A stretch of 64,000 bases of DNA from Comamonas odontotermitis (GTDB lineage Bacteria; Pseudomonadota; Gammaproteobacteria; Burkholderiales; Burkholderiaceae_C), in assembly GCF_020080045.1 (NCBI RefSeq), contig NZ_CP083451.1, positions 1,178,001-1,242,000 on the forward strand, given 5' to 3'. Below are positions 17,653 through 25,026 of this stretch, one piece after another (the stretch's first letter is position 1; the number at the start of each line of letters is the position of its first letter). The translations under genes were made by a program, and so were the position numbers. Below the pieces are notes generated by a model. That model was not told the origin of the DNA and did not search any database. It worked only from the letters and a program-made list of their open reading frames with translations.

Positions 17653-18339
17653 TCAAAGTCTTTTGAGCAGCAGAACCAAGAAGGCCAGATGGACAAACTG
17701 CAAGCTGGTATTGAGCAGCCGCTCGCAGTTCTTCCATAATCGCCTGTTCTTGTCCAGCCAGGCAAAGCTGCGCTCAACGATCCTGCGCTTGGGCATGACC
17801 TTGAAGGTGTGTAGCTCGCTCCTTTTGGCTATCTGCACCTTGATGTGCTCGCCCAGGATTTCCTGCGCGCTCTGCTCAAAGGGCCTGCCCACGTAGTCGC
17901 TGTCGCACAGCAGGCTTTGCACCTGCTTGAGCCCGCTCTTGCAACGCTGCAGTGCTTGCAGCGCTCCTTTGCGATCCGTCACATTAGCCGTGGTCACGGC
18001 TACTGCATGTGGCAAACCCTGCGTATCCACTGCAAGGTGGCGCTTGATGCCCGATACCTTCTTGCCCGCGTCATAACCTTTCAGGGCTGCCGTGTCCGTG
18101 TTCTTCACGCTCTGCGCGTCCACGATCAAGTGCGCGCTGCATGCGTTGCGCCCCTGTCTCTCTCGGGCCGCGCCAACCTGATTTTTTGAGTGCCTGCTCC
18201 AGCAGGCTGCCTCCTTCACGAGGCTCACTCCAGATCGCAAAGTACGAGTGCACCGTGCGCCACTTGGGAAACTCTTCCGGCAGCATGCGCCACTGGCAGC
18301 CGCTCCTGAGCAGGTACAGTACCGCACAGAACACCTCAT
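17653..18339 (-). CDS. IS5-family transposase, second frame (DDE catalytic part)
   Basis: The catalytic portion reads from about 18190 to 17653. It contains the DDE motifs: VDAQSVKN (first Asp), AVDTQGLPHA (second Asp) and ERSFAWLDKNRRLWKNCE (Glu, with Arg and Lys of the YREK-like signature). The frame is open upstream to 18339, but the part before ~18190 is a shadow of the first frame. It joins the first frame at an A6 run at 18182-18187 by a +1 (or equivalent -2) shift. Confidence 0.85.
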   Translation of the reverse strand: MRCSVRYCTCSGAAASGACCRKSFPSGARCTRTLRSGVSLVKEAACWSRHSKNQVGAARERQGRNACSAHLIVDAQSVKNTDTAALKGYDAGKKVSGIKRHLAVDTQGLPHAVAVTTANVTDRKGALQALQRCKSGLKQVQSLLCDSDYVGRPFEQSAQEILGEHIKVQIAKRSELHTFKVMPKRRIVERSFAWLDKNRRLWKNCERLLNTSLQFVHLAFLVLLLKRL

Positions 18340-18445
18340 ACAGCTCCACTCTGCGCGGTGCCGTCTTCTTGCGCGCGCTCTCCAGCAACGGCCTGATGAT
18401 CTCGAATTGTTCGCGACTGATGTCGCTTGGATAGCTTTTTCTCAC
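18071..18445 (-). CDS. IS5-family transposase, first frame (N-terminal domain)
   Basis: 124 aa as read without a shift. The N-terminal part (YPSDISREQFEIIRPLLE, RYL-type helices, GCQWRMLPEEFPKWRTVHSYF) is the DUF4096-like DNA-binding domain that opens IS5-type transposases. After the A6 run the native frame turns into Arg-rich nonsense, showing that the functional product needs a shift into the catalytic frame. Confidence 0.85.
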   Translation of the reverse strand: MRKSYPSDISREQFEIIRPLLESARKKTAPRRVELYEVFCAVLYLLRSGCQWRMLPEEFPKWRTVHSYFAIWSEPREGGSLLEQALKKSGWRGPRETGAQRMQRALDRGRAEREEHGHGSPERL

Positions 18446-18545
18446 CCTCCAAGCTTCTCACATATTCGAGAGACTTTGAACAGGTTCTAAGACCGCCATG
18501 CCATCGGCCTGGGGGCCTTTGACTGACAAAAGGATCATAAAAGAA

Positions 18546-18573
18546 GCCACCGCGAGCGGTGGCTTTGATTTTT
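18546..18573 (-). terminator. Terminator of the cytochrome c gene
   Basis: GCCACCGC-GA-GCGGTGGC. On the minus strand it is followed by TTCTTTTAT. On the plus strand TTTGATTTTT follows, so it may work both ways. Confidence 0.65.
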
Positions 18574-18620
18574 GCCTGGCGCTAGATAGGTAAGGGCTGA
18601 ATGCTACTTATTGAATAGCA
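18566..18620 (-). repeat. R1 intergenic repeat
   Basis: On the minus strand: TTGCTATTCAATAAGTAGC, CCTTACCTATCTAGCGCCAGG, AAAAATCA. Located 3' of the cytochrome c gene. Confidence 0.5.
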
Positions 18621-18651
18621 ATCGAGTCTGTGGCACCTGATGCCACAGGGC

Positions 18652-18957
18652 TTACTTGAGCGACAGCACCCAGTTGGCCAGCGTCTTGGCTTCTGCCTCG
18701 CTCACCTGCGTATTGGCAGGCATGGGCACGGGGCCCCAAACGCCGGAGCTGCCCTTCATGATCTTCTGTGCCAGCATGTCGGCAGCACCCGCCTGACCGC
18801 CGAACTTCTTGGCGATGTCCTTGAAGGCGGGGCCGACCACTTTTTTATCTACCGAGTGGCAAGCCATGCAGTTCTTGGACTGGGCCAGCGCCTGATCTGC
18901 CCACGCAGGGGCACTGGCGCTCAGGGCCAGTGCCGTGGCAATCAGAATACGTTTCAT
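18652..18957 (-). CDS. Small soluble cytochrome c (c551/c8 type)
   Basis: 101 aa. Sec signal peptide ending about PAWA (residue 20), haem-binding CMACH (residues ~32-36) and a likely axial Met in PMPAN (residue ~78). This is the class I small periplasmic electron carrier that donates to terminal oxidases or peroxidases. ATG 18957 follows AAGGAG; the longer upstream frame has no signal peptide. Divergent from the Trp-rich small protein gene, sharing a promoter region of about 100 bp. Its redox partner is not evident from neighbours. Confidence 0.9.
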   Translation of the reverse strand: MKRILIATALALSASAPAWADQALAQSKNCMACHSVDKKVVGPAFKDIAKKFGGQAGAADMLAQKIMKGSSGVWGPVPMPANTQVSEAEAKTLANWVLSLK

Positions 18958-19054
18958 CGTGCAATCTCCTTGGTATGGGGTACATTTCATTCTAATGCTC
19001 CCAGCGCTGGAGCATGCCCGCTGTGGGCAATTGCATGTGTAGGAGGGGATTGCA

Positions 19055-19294
19055 ATGTATTTTTTGATTCTGGGGATCATGCTTCTGTTGCTGAAGTACC
19101 TGGAAATCGGCCCGGTGGCAGCCTGGTCGTGGACCGTGGTGCTGGCGCCTTTTGCCTTGGCGGTTCTATGGTGGGCCTGGGCCGACTGGTCTGGCTACAC
19201 CAAACGCAAGGAGATGGAAAAGGAAGACCAGAGAAAGGCCGCCCGCATTGCCAAGGCCAAGGAAGCCATGGGGCAGGGGCCGCGCCGCCGCTAG
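19055..19294 (+). CDS. TIGR04438-like Trp-rich small membrane protein
   Basis: 79 aa. Two hydrophobic segments (about residues 2-14 and 22-45) are rich in Trp (WSWTVV, LWWAWADWSGY) and followed by a very basic tail (KRKEMEKEDQRKAARIAKAKEA). This pattern is the TIGR04438 family found in Burkholderiales, function unknown. GGAGGGG upstream gives a good SD. Followed by a terminator at 19325-19346. Confidence 0.8.
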   Translation: MYFLILGIMLLLLKYLEIGPVAAWSWTVVLAPFALAVLWWAWADWSGYTKRKEMEKEDQRKAARIAKAKEAMGQGPRRR

Positions 19295-19324
19295 GCCCAC
19301 TTCGCCTCCGGTTTCGCCATGCAG

Positions 19325-19346
19325 AACCGCCCTCGGGCGGTTTTTT
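19325..19346 (+). terminator. Terminator of the Trp-rich protein gene
   Basis: CCGCCC-TC-GGGCGG followed by six T. Confidence 0.85.
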
Positions 19347-19564
19347 GTTGCGCGTCACCCGACGGAGGCGTCTCTTTGGGCGGGTATTCAGGGAACCCGA
19401 GCGTCATACAGATGCTTTGTAGTGCGCCATAATCAGATACTGCACTGGCGCGCACTCAAGAGGTTCACGCCGACTTGCCCCGCTGGCTGCGGGCCTACCG
19501 CCGCAGGCAGCCCTTCGCAAGACAGGCTTATTCTCATTGATCATCTGTTTTCCCGAGTACCACG

Positions 19565-21430
19565 ATGCCCGCATACCGTTCCAAAACCTCTACCGCCGGC
19601 CGCAATATGGCCGGCGCCCGCTCGCTGTGGCGTGCCACCGGCATGAAGGATGGTGACTTCTCCAAGCCGATCATCGCCGTCGTCAATTCGTTCACCCAGT
19701 TCGTTCCCGGCCATGTGCACCTGAAGGACCTGGGCCAGCTCGTAGCCCGTGAGATCGAGGCCGCAGGCGGAGTTGCCAAGGAATTCAACACCATTGCCGT
19801 GGACGACGGCATTGCCATGGGCCACGACGGCATGCTGTATTCGCTGCCCAGCCGCGAAGTCATCGCCGATTCGGTCGAGTACATGGTCAACGCGCACTGC
19901 GCCGACGCCATGGTGTGCATCTCCAACTGCGACAAGATTACCCCTGGCATGCTGATGGCAGCCATGCGCCTGAACATTCCGGTCGTGTTCGTCTCCGGCG
20001 GCCCGATGGAAGCAGGCAAGGTGCGCCTGGCAGTGCCTGCGGCAGATGGCAGCAAGACGATTCAGATCAAGAAGCTCGACCTGGTCGACGCCATGGTGAT
20101 GGCTGCAGACAGCAATGTCAGTGACGCGGATGTGGCTGAAGTCGAGCGCTCGGCCTGCCCCACCTGCGGCTCCTGCTCGGGCATGTTCACCGCCAATTCC
20201 ATGAACTGCCTGGCTGAAGCCCTGGGCCTGGCATTGCCCGGCAACGGCACGGTGGTGGCAACGCACTCCGACCGGGAGCAGCTCTTCAAGCGCGCAGGCC
20301 GCCTGGCGGTGGAGCTGTGCCAGCGTTACTACGAGCAGGAAGATGAGACTGTGCTGCCGCGCTCGGTGGGTTTCAAGGCCTTTGAGAATGCCATGACGCT
20401 GGACATCGCCATGGGCGGCTCGACCAACACCATCCTGCACCTGCTGGCGATCGCGCAGGAAGCCGGCATCGATTTCACGATGACTGACATCGACCGCATG
20501 TCGCGCACGGTGCCGCAGCTGTGCAAGGTGGCCCCCAACACCAACAAGTACCACATTGAAGACGTGCATCGCGCAGGGGGCATCATGGCCATCCTCGGCG
20601 AGCTCGATCGCGCCGGCAAGCTGCACACCGATGTACCCACGGTGCATGCGAAGACCATGAAGGATGCCCTGGACCAGTGGGACATCGTCCGAACGCAGGA
20701 CGAAGCAGTGCGGACCTTCTACATGGCGGGCCCCGCAGGCATTCCCACGCAGGTGGCCTTCAGCCAGGGCACGCGCTGGCCGAGCCTGGATCTGGACCGC
20801 GCCGAGGGCTGTATCCGCTCATACGAGCATGCCTTCTCCAAGGAGGGGGGCCTCGCTGTGCTGCGTGGCAATATCGCGCTCGATGGCTGCGTGGTCAAGA
20901 CCGCCGGTGTCGATGACTCTATCCTGGTGTTCGAAGGCTCTGCACACGTGGTCGAGTCGCAGGACGAGGCCGTGGAGAACATCCTGAGCGACAAGGTCAA
21001 GGCGGGCGATGTGGTGGTTGTGCGCTATGAAGGCCCCAAGGGCGGCCCTGGCATGCAGGAGATGCTCTACCCCACCAGCTACATCAAGTCCAAGGGCCTG
21101 GGCAAAGCCTGCGCGCTGTTGACCGATGGCCGTTTCTCGGGCGGTACCTCGGGCCTGTCCATCGGCCATTGTTCGCCAGAAGCGGCAGCTGGCGGCGCTA
21201 TCGGCTTGGTGCAGAACGGCGACAAGATTCGCATCGACATTCCCAACCGCACCATCGATGTGCTGGTGAGCGATGAAGAGCTGGCCAAACGCCGCGAAGC
21301 GCAGAACGCGCTGGGCTGGAAGCCTGCCAAGCCTCGCCCCCGCCAGGTGTCCACTGCCCTCAAGGCCTACGCCAAGCTGGTCACGTCTGCAGACAAGGGC
21401 GCGGTGCGCGATATCTCACTGCTGGACTGA
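19565..21430 (+). CDS. ilvD: Dihydroxy-acid dehydratase
   Basis: 621 aa. Dehydrates 2,3-dihydroxy-isovalerate or -3-methylvalerate to the 2-keto acids of valine and isoleucine synthesis, using an Fe-S cluster. Family signatures: CDKITPGM (about residue 122) and [19 protein letters not shown] (about residue 195), with [19 protein letters not shown] near the C-terminus. The start gives [10 protein letters not shown], typical of proteobacterial IlvD. Stands alone with its own terminator. The 270-bp upstream gap shows no leader peptide rich in branched-chain codons. Confidence 0.97.
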   Translation: MPAYRSKTSTAGRNMAGARSLWRATGMKDGDFSKPIIAVVNSFTQFVPGHVHLKDLGQLVAREIEAAGGVAKEFNTIAVDDGIAMGHDGMLYSLPSREVIADSVEYMVNAHCADAMVCISNCDKITPGMLMAAMRLNIPVVFVSGGPMEAGKVRLAVPAADGSKTIQIKKLDLVDAMVMAADSNVSDADVAEVERSACPTCGSCSGMFTANSMNCLAEALGLALPGNGTVVATHSDREQLFKRAGRLAVELCQRYYEQEDETVLPRSVGFKAFENAMTLDIAMGGSTNTILHLLAIAQEAGIDFTMTDIDRMSRTVPQLCKVAPNTNKYHIEDVHRAGGIMAILGELDRAGKLHTDVPTVHAKTMKDALDQWDIVRTQDEAVRTFYMAGPAGIPTQVAFSQGTRWPSLDLDRAEGCIRSYEHAFSKEGGLAVLRGNIALDGCVVKTAGVDDSILVFEGSAHVVESQDEAVENILSDKVKAGDVVVVRYEGPKGGPGMQEMLYPTSYIKSKGLGKACALLTDGRFSGGTSGLSIGHCSPEAAAGGAIGLVQNGDKIRIDIPNRTIDVLVSDEELAKRREAQNALGWKPAKPRPRQVSTALKAYAKLVTSADKGAVRDISLLD

Positions 21431-21448
21431 GCGCCGTCGCTCCCAATG

Positions 21449-21486
21449 AAAAGCCGCCCCAGGCACAGGTTTGGGGCGGCTTTTTT
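21449..21486. terminator. Bidirectional terminator between ilvD and the oxidoreductase gene
   Basis: GCCGCCCC (21453-21460) and GGGGCGGC (21473-21480), then six T; four A precede the stem for leftward transcripts. Confidence 0.9.
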
Positions 21487-21550
21487 GTCGCTGTGCGGCT
21501 TTTGAGGCATGAAGCTGCCAACCGCACTTGTCACTTCGCTCGCCTGCGTA

Positions 21551-22558
21551 CTACCAATGCAGGCAGATCTTGCCGAAGTGTTGCGCGCTGATCTGGTGTG
21601 CAAACGCATCTGCCATCTGCGCCAGCGGGTAGCTGCTGTCGATCACCGGGCGCAGCGCCAGGTGGTCGAGTGCGCGCACCAGATCCTGCTGGTGCTCGCG
21701 GCTGCCGACGATCAGGCCCTGAAGGGTCTGCTGCTTGCACATCAACTCCACCGTGGGCACATCGCCGGCAAAGCCGGTCAGCACGCCGATCAACGCGATG
21801 TGGCCGCCGGGCGTGCAGGCCCGGATGGATTGCGGCAAGGTGCCGGGGCCGCCCACTTCGACCACAATGTCCGCGCCGCGCCCGCCAGTGGCGGCCAGCA
21901 CAGCATCGCCCCATTGGGGTTGGTCGCGGTAGTTGATGACTTCATGGGCACCTAACGCACGCAGGCGCTCTGCCTTGGCAGCGCTCGAGGTGGTGGCAAT
22001 CACCCGCGCGCCCATGGCGTGGGCCAGTTGCAGTGCAAAAATCGACACCCCGCCAGTGCCCAGCACCAGCACTGTTTGACCAGCTTCGAGGCGGCCATCC
22101 ACCACCAGGGCGCGCCAGGCGGTGAGGCCTGCCGTGGTCAGCGTAGCAGCTTCTTCATGCGTATAGCCTTTGGGCGCATGGGTAAAGGCGGTGGCTGCCA
22201 TGGTGACCTGTTCGCGCGCAAAGCCGTCCACGCCATCGCCAGGCACGGTGGCAAAAGTCGATGGCACCTGCCTGCCCGATTGCCACAGCGGGAAGAAGCA
22301 GGAAACCACCGCGTCGCCCACAGCAAATTCGGACACCCCTTCGCCCACGGCGGTGACCACGCCTGCACCGTCGGCCATGGGGATGCGGCCATCGGCCGTT
22401 GGCGAACGACCGGCAGCGATGGCCAGGTCGTGGTAGTTGAGTGAGCTGGCGTGCAGGCGCACCTGGATCTCTCCGGCGCGAGGCGCCGCAGGCGCTGGCA
22501 AGTCGACCAGTTGCAGCCGGTCAAGGCCGCCGGGGGCTGCAAGTTGCATGGCTTTCAT
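21551..22558 (-). CDS. Zinc-free medium-chain (quinone/alcohol) oxidoreductase
   Basis: 335 aa medium-chain dehydrogenase/reductase. N-terminal GroES-like domain (LHASSLNYHDLAI, GAGVVTAVGEGV), then a Rossmann domain with VLVLGTGGVSIFALQLA (about residue 170) and SSAAKAERLRALGA, which suggests NADP(H) preference. The structural zinc cysteines are absent, as in quinone reductase-like members. Divergent from an HxlR regulator, a pairing common for quinone- or aldehyde-responsive oxidoreductases; substrate unknown. Confidence 0.85.
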   Translation of the reverse strand: MKAMQLAAPGGLDRLQLVDLPAPAAPRAGEIQVRLHASSLNYHDLAIAAGRSPTADGRIPMADGAGVVTAVGEGVSEFAVGDAVVSCFFPLWQSGRQVPSTFATVPGDGVDGFAREQVTMAATAFTHAPKGYTHEEAATLTTAGLTAWRALVVDGRLEAGQTVLVLGTGGVSIFALQLAHAMGARVIATTSSAAKAERLRALGAHEVINYRDQPQWGDAVLAATGGRGADIVVEVGGPGTLPQSIRACTPGGHIALIGVLTGFAGDVPTVELMCKQQTLQGLIVGSREHQQDLVRALDHLALRPVIDSSYPLAQMADAFAHQISAQHFGKICLHW

Positions 22559-22648
22559 GGAATTCCTCTTTCGTCAGTTTGGATGGCAAGGGCTGCACAA
22601 CACAGCCGCCCGGCCATCATGCAAGCCATGGCCTCACAATGCCAGAAC

Positions 22649-22690
22649 CAACATATTTGTTGTCTAGTATTAAAAATGTAAGTAATGCAT
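22649..22690. promoter_or_regulatory. Candidate HxlR operator region
   Basis: CAACA-TATT-TGTTG at 22649-22662, followed by an AT-rich stretch CTAGTATTAAAAATGTAAGT in the divergent spacer. The TAGTA/GTAAGT half-sites resemble HxlR-type operators. Assignment is inference. Confidence 0.3.
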
Positions 22691-22746
22691 GTCCATTGAC
22701 TTGCGGCTAGTATCGGGCGATTGCGATGTAACGCTGTGGAGGTGTG

Positions 22747-23112
22747 ATGAAACGATTGAACAGCAAAAGCGGTTGCGCAGTGGAAGTGACGCTATCGGTC
22801 ATGGGTGGCACCTGGAAGCCCATTGTGCTGTTCCACCTGCTGCATGGCACCAAGCGTTTCAGTGAGCTTTCGCGCGCCATTCCCAACGTAACGCAACGCA
22901 TGCTGACCTTGCAGCTGCGCGAACTGGAAGAGGCTGGCATTGTGGCGCGTACCGTATACGCCGAAGTGCCGCCACGTGTGGACTACGCACTGACCAACAT
23001 GGGGCGCAGCCTGGAGCCTGTGCTGACCGCCATGCGCGACTGGGGGCTGGGCTATGCACAAACCCAGGGGGGTGAACCGGCGGAGAGCATGCAGGTGCGC
23101 TGCACGGCCTGA
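22747..23112 (+). CDS. HxlR-family winged-helix transcriptional regulator
   Basis: 121 aa. HxlR signature: a Cys near the N-terminus (SGCAVEVTLSVMGGTWKPIVLFHLL) and winged helix KRFSELSRAIPNVTQRMLTLQLRELEEAGIV. The single N-terminal Cys (residue ~9) is at the place where family members such as QorR/YodB sense electrophiles or oxidants. GGAGG lies 4 nt before the ATG. Divergent from the oxidoreductase gene, which it probably represses. Confidence 0.88.
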   Translation: MKRLNSKSGCAVEVTLSVMGGTWKPIVLFHLLHGTKRFSELSRAIPNVTQRMLTLQLRELEEAGIVARTVYAEVPPRVDYALTNMGRSLEPVLTAMRDWGLGYAQTQGGEPAESMQVRCTA

Positions 23113-23252
23113 GCTGTGTCGAAAGGAGTATTGAGGTTTGCCTACAATGCGTCAATAGCTGTTAAAAATATAGCAAAATGGTAATGCCGTCATTGATTGC
23201 AGGTTTGGCGATAATGCCTCCGTTGCACCTTCTCCCCTGAAGTCTGCCTTCC

Positions 23253-24275
23253 ATGATCTTCCGCCTGCCTCTGCTGCCCCTGGCGCGGCGCCAATTCCTG
23301 TGCCATGCCGCAGTGCTGTCCTTTCTGGCGGGATGGTCCACCAGCTATGCACAGGCGCAAAGCAAGCCTGCCTATCCGCGCCAGCCCGTCAAACTGGTGG
23401 TGCCGTTTGCACCTGGTGGGTCAACCGACATCGTGGCTCGCCTCATTGCTGATGCCATGCACGGCCCGTTGGGGCAACCTGTGGTGGTGGAAAACAAGGC
23501 AGGCGCTGCAGGCCTGATTGGCGCAGAAGCCGTGGCACGTGCGCAGCCCGATGGCTACACCATTGGCATAGGAACCATCAGTACCCTGGCCGTCAATACC
23601 GTGGTGCTGAAAAGCGCCCGCCATGACCCGCTGCGCGACTTTGCTCCCATTACCGCGCTGGCCCAGATTCCTTCGGTGTTCTCCACGCATCCCAGCCTGG
23701 GTGTCGGTGATCTGCAGAGTTTCATCGCCACCATGCGCGTCCGCCCGGATCACTACACGATTGGCTCTGCAGGCGTGGGCTCCATTGGTCACTTGATCGC
23801 TGAGTCGATGAACGCCGAGTTGGGTATTCGCATGCGCCATATTCCCTACAAGGGCCAGGGGCCGGTGGTGAATAGTGCGCTGGCGGGTGAGACGCAGGTG
23901 CTGAGTGACCAGTACCCGTCATCGAGCAGCCTGGTGCAGTCGGGCAGGCTGGTGCCGTTTGCGGTGGCTGCGCAGCAGCGCCTGCCGTCCCTGCCGCAGG
24001 TGCCCACGCTGGCAGAGGCTGGCTACCCTGCGCTCAATCGCCTGGCCATCACCTGGTTTGGCCTGGTGGCGCCAGCAGGCACTCCGCAAAATGTGGTCGA
24101 TACGCTGAATCAGGCAGCGCGCGATGCCTTGAAAACCCCCGCCGTGCGCGAACGCCTGGCGCAGCTCGGCGTGCAGCCGTTGGGGGGAACGCCTGCGCAA
24201 TTCGCTCAGTTGATTGCCCAAACCCGTAGCCAGGTGGAGCAATTGGTGGAGCAGCGCAGGATTCCGATGGAGTGA
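23253..24275 (+). CDS. Bug-family (TctC-like) periplasmic solute-binding protein 1
   Basis: 340 aa. Signal peptide to about YAQAQ (residue ~36), preceded by RRQF which could allow Tat export. Mature part shows the Bug pattern: YPRQPVKLVVPFAPGGSTD, VVENKAGAAG and VPTLAEAGYP. Such proteins bind carboxylates or other small solutes for tripartite (TctABC) uptake or signalling. No TctA/TctB genes are nearby, so it is an orphan. The gene lies between the HxlR regulator and the mgtA leader without clear linkage to either. Confidence 0.88.
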   Translation: MIFRLPLLPLARRQFLCHAAVLSFLAGWSTSYAQAQSKPAYPRQPVKLVVPFAPGGSTDIVARLIADAMHGPLGQPVVVENKAGAAGLIGAEAVARAQPDGYTIGIGTISTLAVNTVVLKSARHDPLRDFAPITALAQIPSVFSTHPSLGVGDLQSFIATMRVRPDHYTIGSAGVGSIGHLIAESMNAELGIRMRHIPYKGQGPVVNSALAGETQVLSDQYPSSSSLVQSGRLVPFAVAAQQRLPSLPQVPTLAEAGYPALNRLAITWFGLVAPAGTPQNVVDTLNQAARDALKTPAVRERLAQLGVQPLGGTPAQFAQLIAQTRSQVEQLVEQRRIPME

Positions 24276-24334
24276 CCGCGCAGCACCTGTGCAGGGCTCG
24301 TTCATGAAGATTTGGTAATGTACGTATAAACCCC

Positions 24335-24363
24335 TGGTCATTTGCCCCATCACGGCCTACAAT
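24335..24363 (+). promoter_or_regulatory. Candidate mgtA promoter
   Basis: TGGTCA (24335-24340), a 17-nt spacer and TACAAT (24358-24363). Start expected near 24370, just before the SD of the 16-codon ORF. Confidence 0.45.
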
Positions 24364-24395
24364 CCGCGCCGAACCAGTTGAAAAGGAGTTGTCCT

Positions 24396-24446
24396 GTGGA
24401 CGTACCAAGTTGTTGGCCAGCCGCCAACGCACCACAGGCAAGGTAA
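24396..24446 (+). CDS. Candidate 16-aa leader peptide upstream of mgtA
   Basis: GTG start with AAAAGGAG placed 7 nt upstream, encoding MDVPSCWPAANAPQAR then TAA. It has an acidic residue and Pro near the N-terminus (DVP, WP, AP), recalling MgtL-type leader peptides whose translation falters at low Mg2+. Its last codons (CAG GCA AGG) contain the 5' arm of the GGCAAGG/CCTTGCC stem, so ribosome progress would decide whether that hairpin forms. Too short for standard gene callers; no homology evidence available. Confidence 0.45.
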   Translation: MDVPSCWPAANAPQAR

Positions 24447-24480
24447 CCGCAAACGCCTCAGCTTTGCGCGCTGCCTTGCC
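24437..24480 (+). promoter_or_regulatory. Hairpin overlapping the end of the leader ORF
   Basis: GGCAAGG at 24437-24443 pairs perfectly with CCTTGCC at 24474-24480. The 5' arm lies within the last sense codons of the 16-aa ORF. No U-run follows, so it is not a simple terminator; a pause or Rho-access switch is possible. Confidence 0.45.
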
Positions 24481-24615
24481 AATCAGGCGGGCAGCCTGCG
24501 AATCCCTGTAGCTACCCTTATATAGCGCACAGGTTTCGCTCGCACCCCATTCCAAAAAATCGACCCAGCAACAGGCATGGCGGAGCGCTGCCGTGCGCTG
24601 GATAGGGAGCGAACC

Positions 24616-24807
24616 ATGCAAAAACGCAAGTTGTTGCGCACTTGCAGCCGTCGTTTTTCGTCGCAGCTCGTGCGGCTTGCGCAGCGGCTGCATCCTGCAC
24701 GCCTGCCGCGCGGCGCTGCACGCCTTGGGCATCGCGGCATTTACCGCAAGCCGCTGCATGCGCTGGCTGCGGCCCTGGATCCTTTCAGTACCCCATTCCG
24801 TTCCTGA
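24616..24807 (+). CDS. Possible 63-aa Arg-rich ORF in the mgtA leader
   Basis: ATG 24616 follows GGGAGCGAACC. The product is very basic (MQKRKLLRTCSRRFSS) and ends LDPFSTPFRS. It could be a second regulatory ORF, or chance in GC-rich DNA. It is not like any protein I recognise. Confidence 0.2.
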   Translation: MQKRKLLRTCSRRFSSQLVRLAQRLHPARLPRGAARLGHRGIYRKPLHALAAALDPFSTPFRS

Positions 24808-25026
24808 TCGGGCATTGACGAGCAGCGCAGGGCCATAGCGCCTTGCAGACTGTCTCCATCGCTGGGGCCTGATCCCCGCATGTCCCGCTGATCAAGGAAT
24901 GGAGTAACCCCTTCTCTGTGCGCGCCCGCATGGCTGCATGCCGCTTGCCTGCGCGCTTCATGACTGAGCTTGCCTTGGGTGCGGCTACGCCGTGCCCGGC
25001 ACCAAATCGCTTGAAGGAGGGTGGCC

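Larger units (their letters stand above)
17645..18487 (-). mobile_element. Intact IS5-family (IS427-group-like) insertion sequence
   Basis: 843 bp bounded by perfect 17-bp terminal inverted repeats: GAACCTGTTCAAAGTCT at 17645-17661 and its complement at 18471-18487. Both flanks carry TAA (17642-17644 and 18488-18490), a 3-bp target duplication of the TNA type expected for this group. The transposase is split into two overlapping frames, as usual for the group. Intact ends and a clean duplication suggest a recent insertion. Confidence 0.93.
24276..25026 (+). promoter_or_regulatory. Long mgtA upstream/leader region
   Basis: 751 bp between the Bug gene and mgtA. It holds a promoter candidate at 24335-24363, a 16-codon ORF with a strong SD, an overlapping hairpin (24437-24480), a second small hairpin CAGGC/GCCTG (24484-24498) and a further basic ORF (24616-24807). 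Mg2+ transporter genes are often controlled by such leaders. No known M-box consensus was recognised. Confidence 0.5.
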
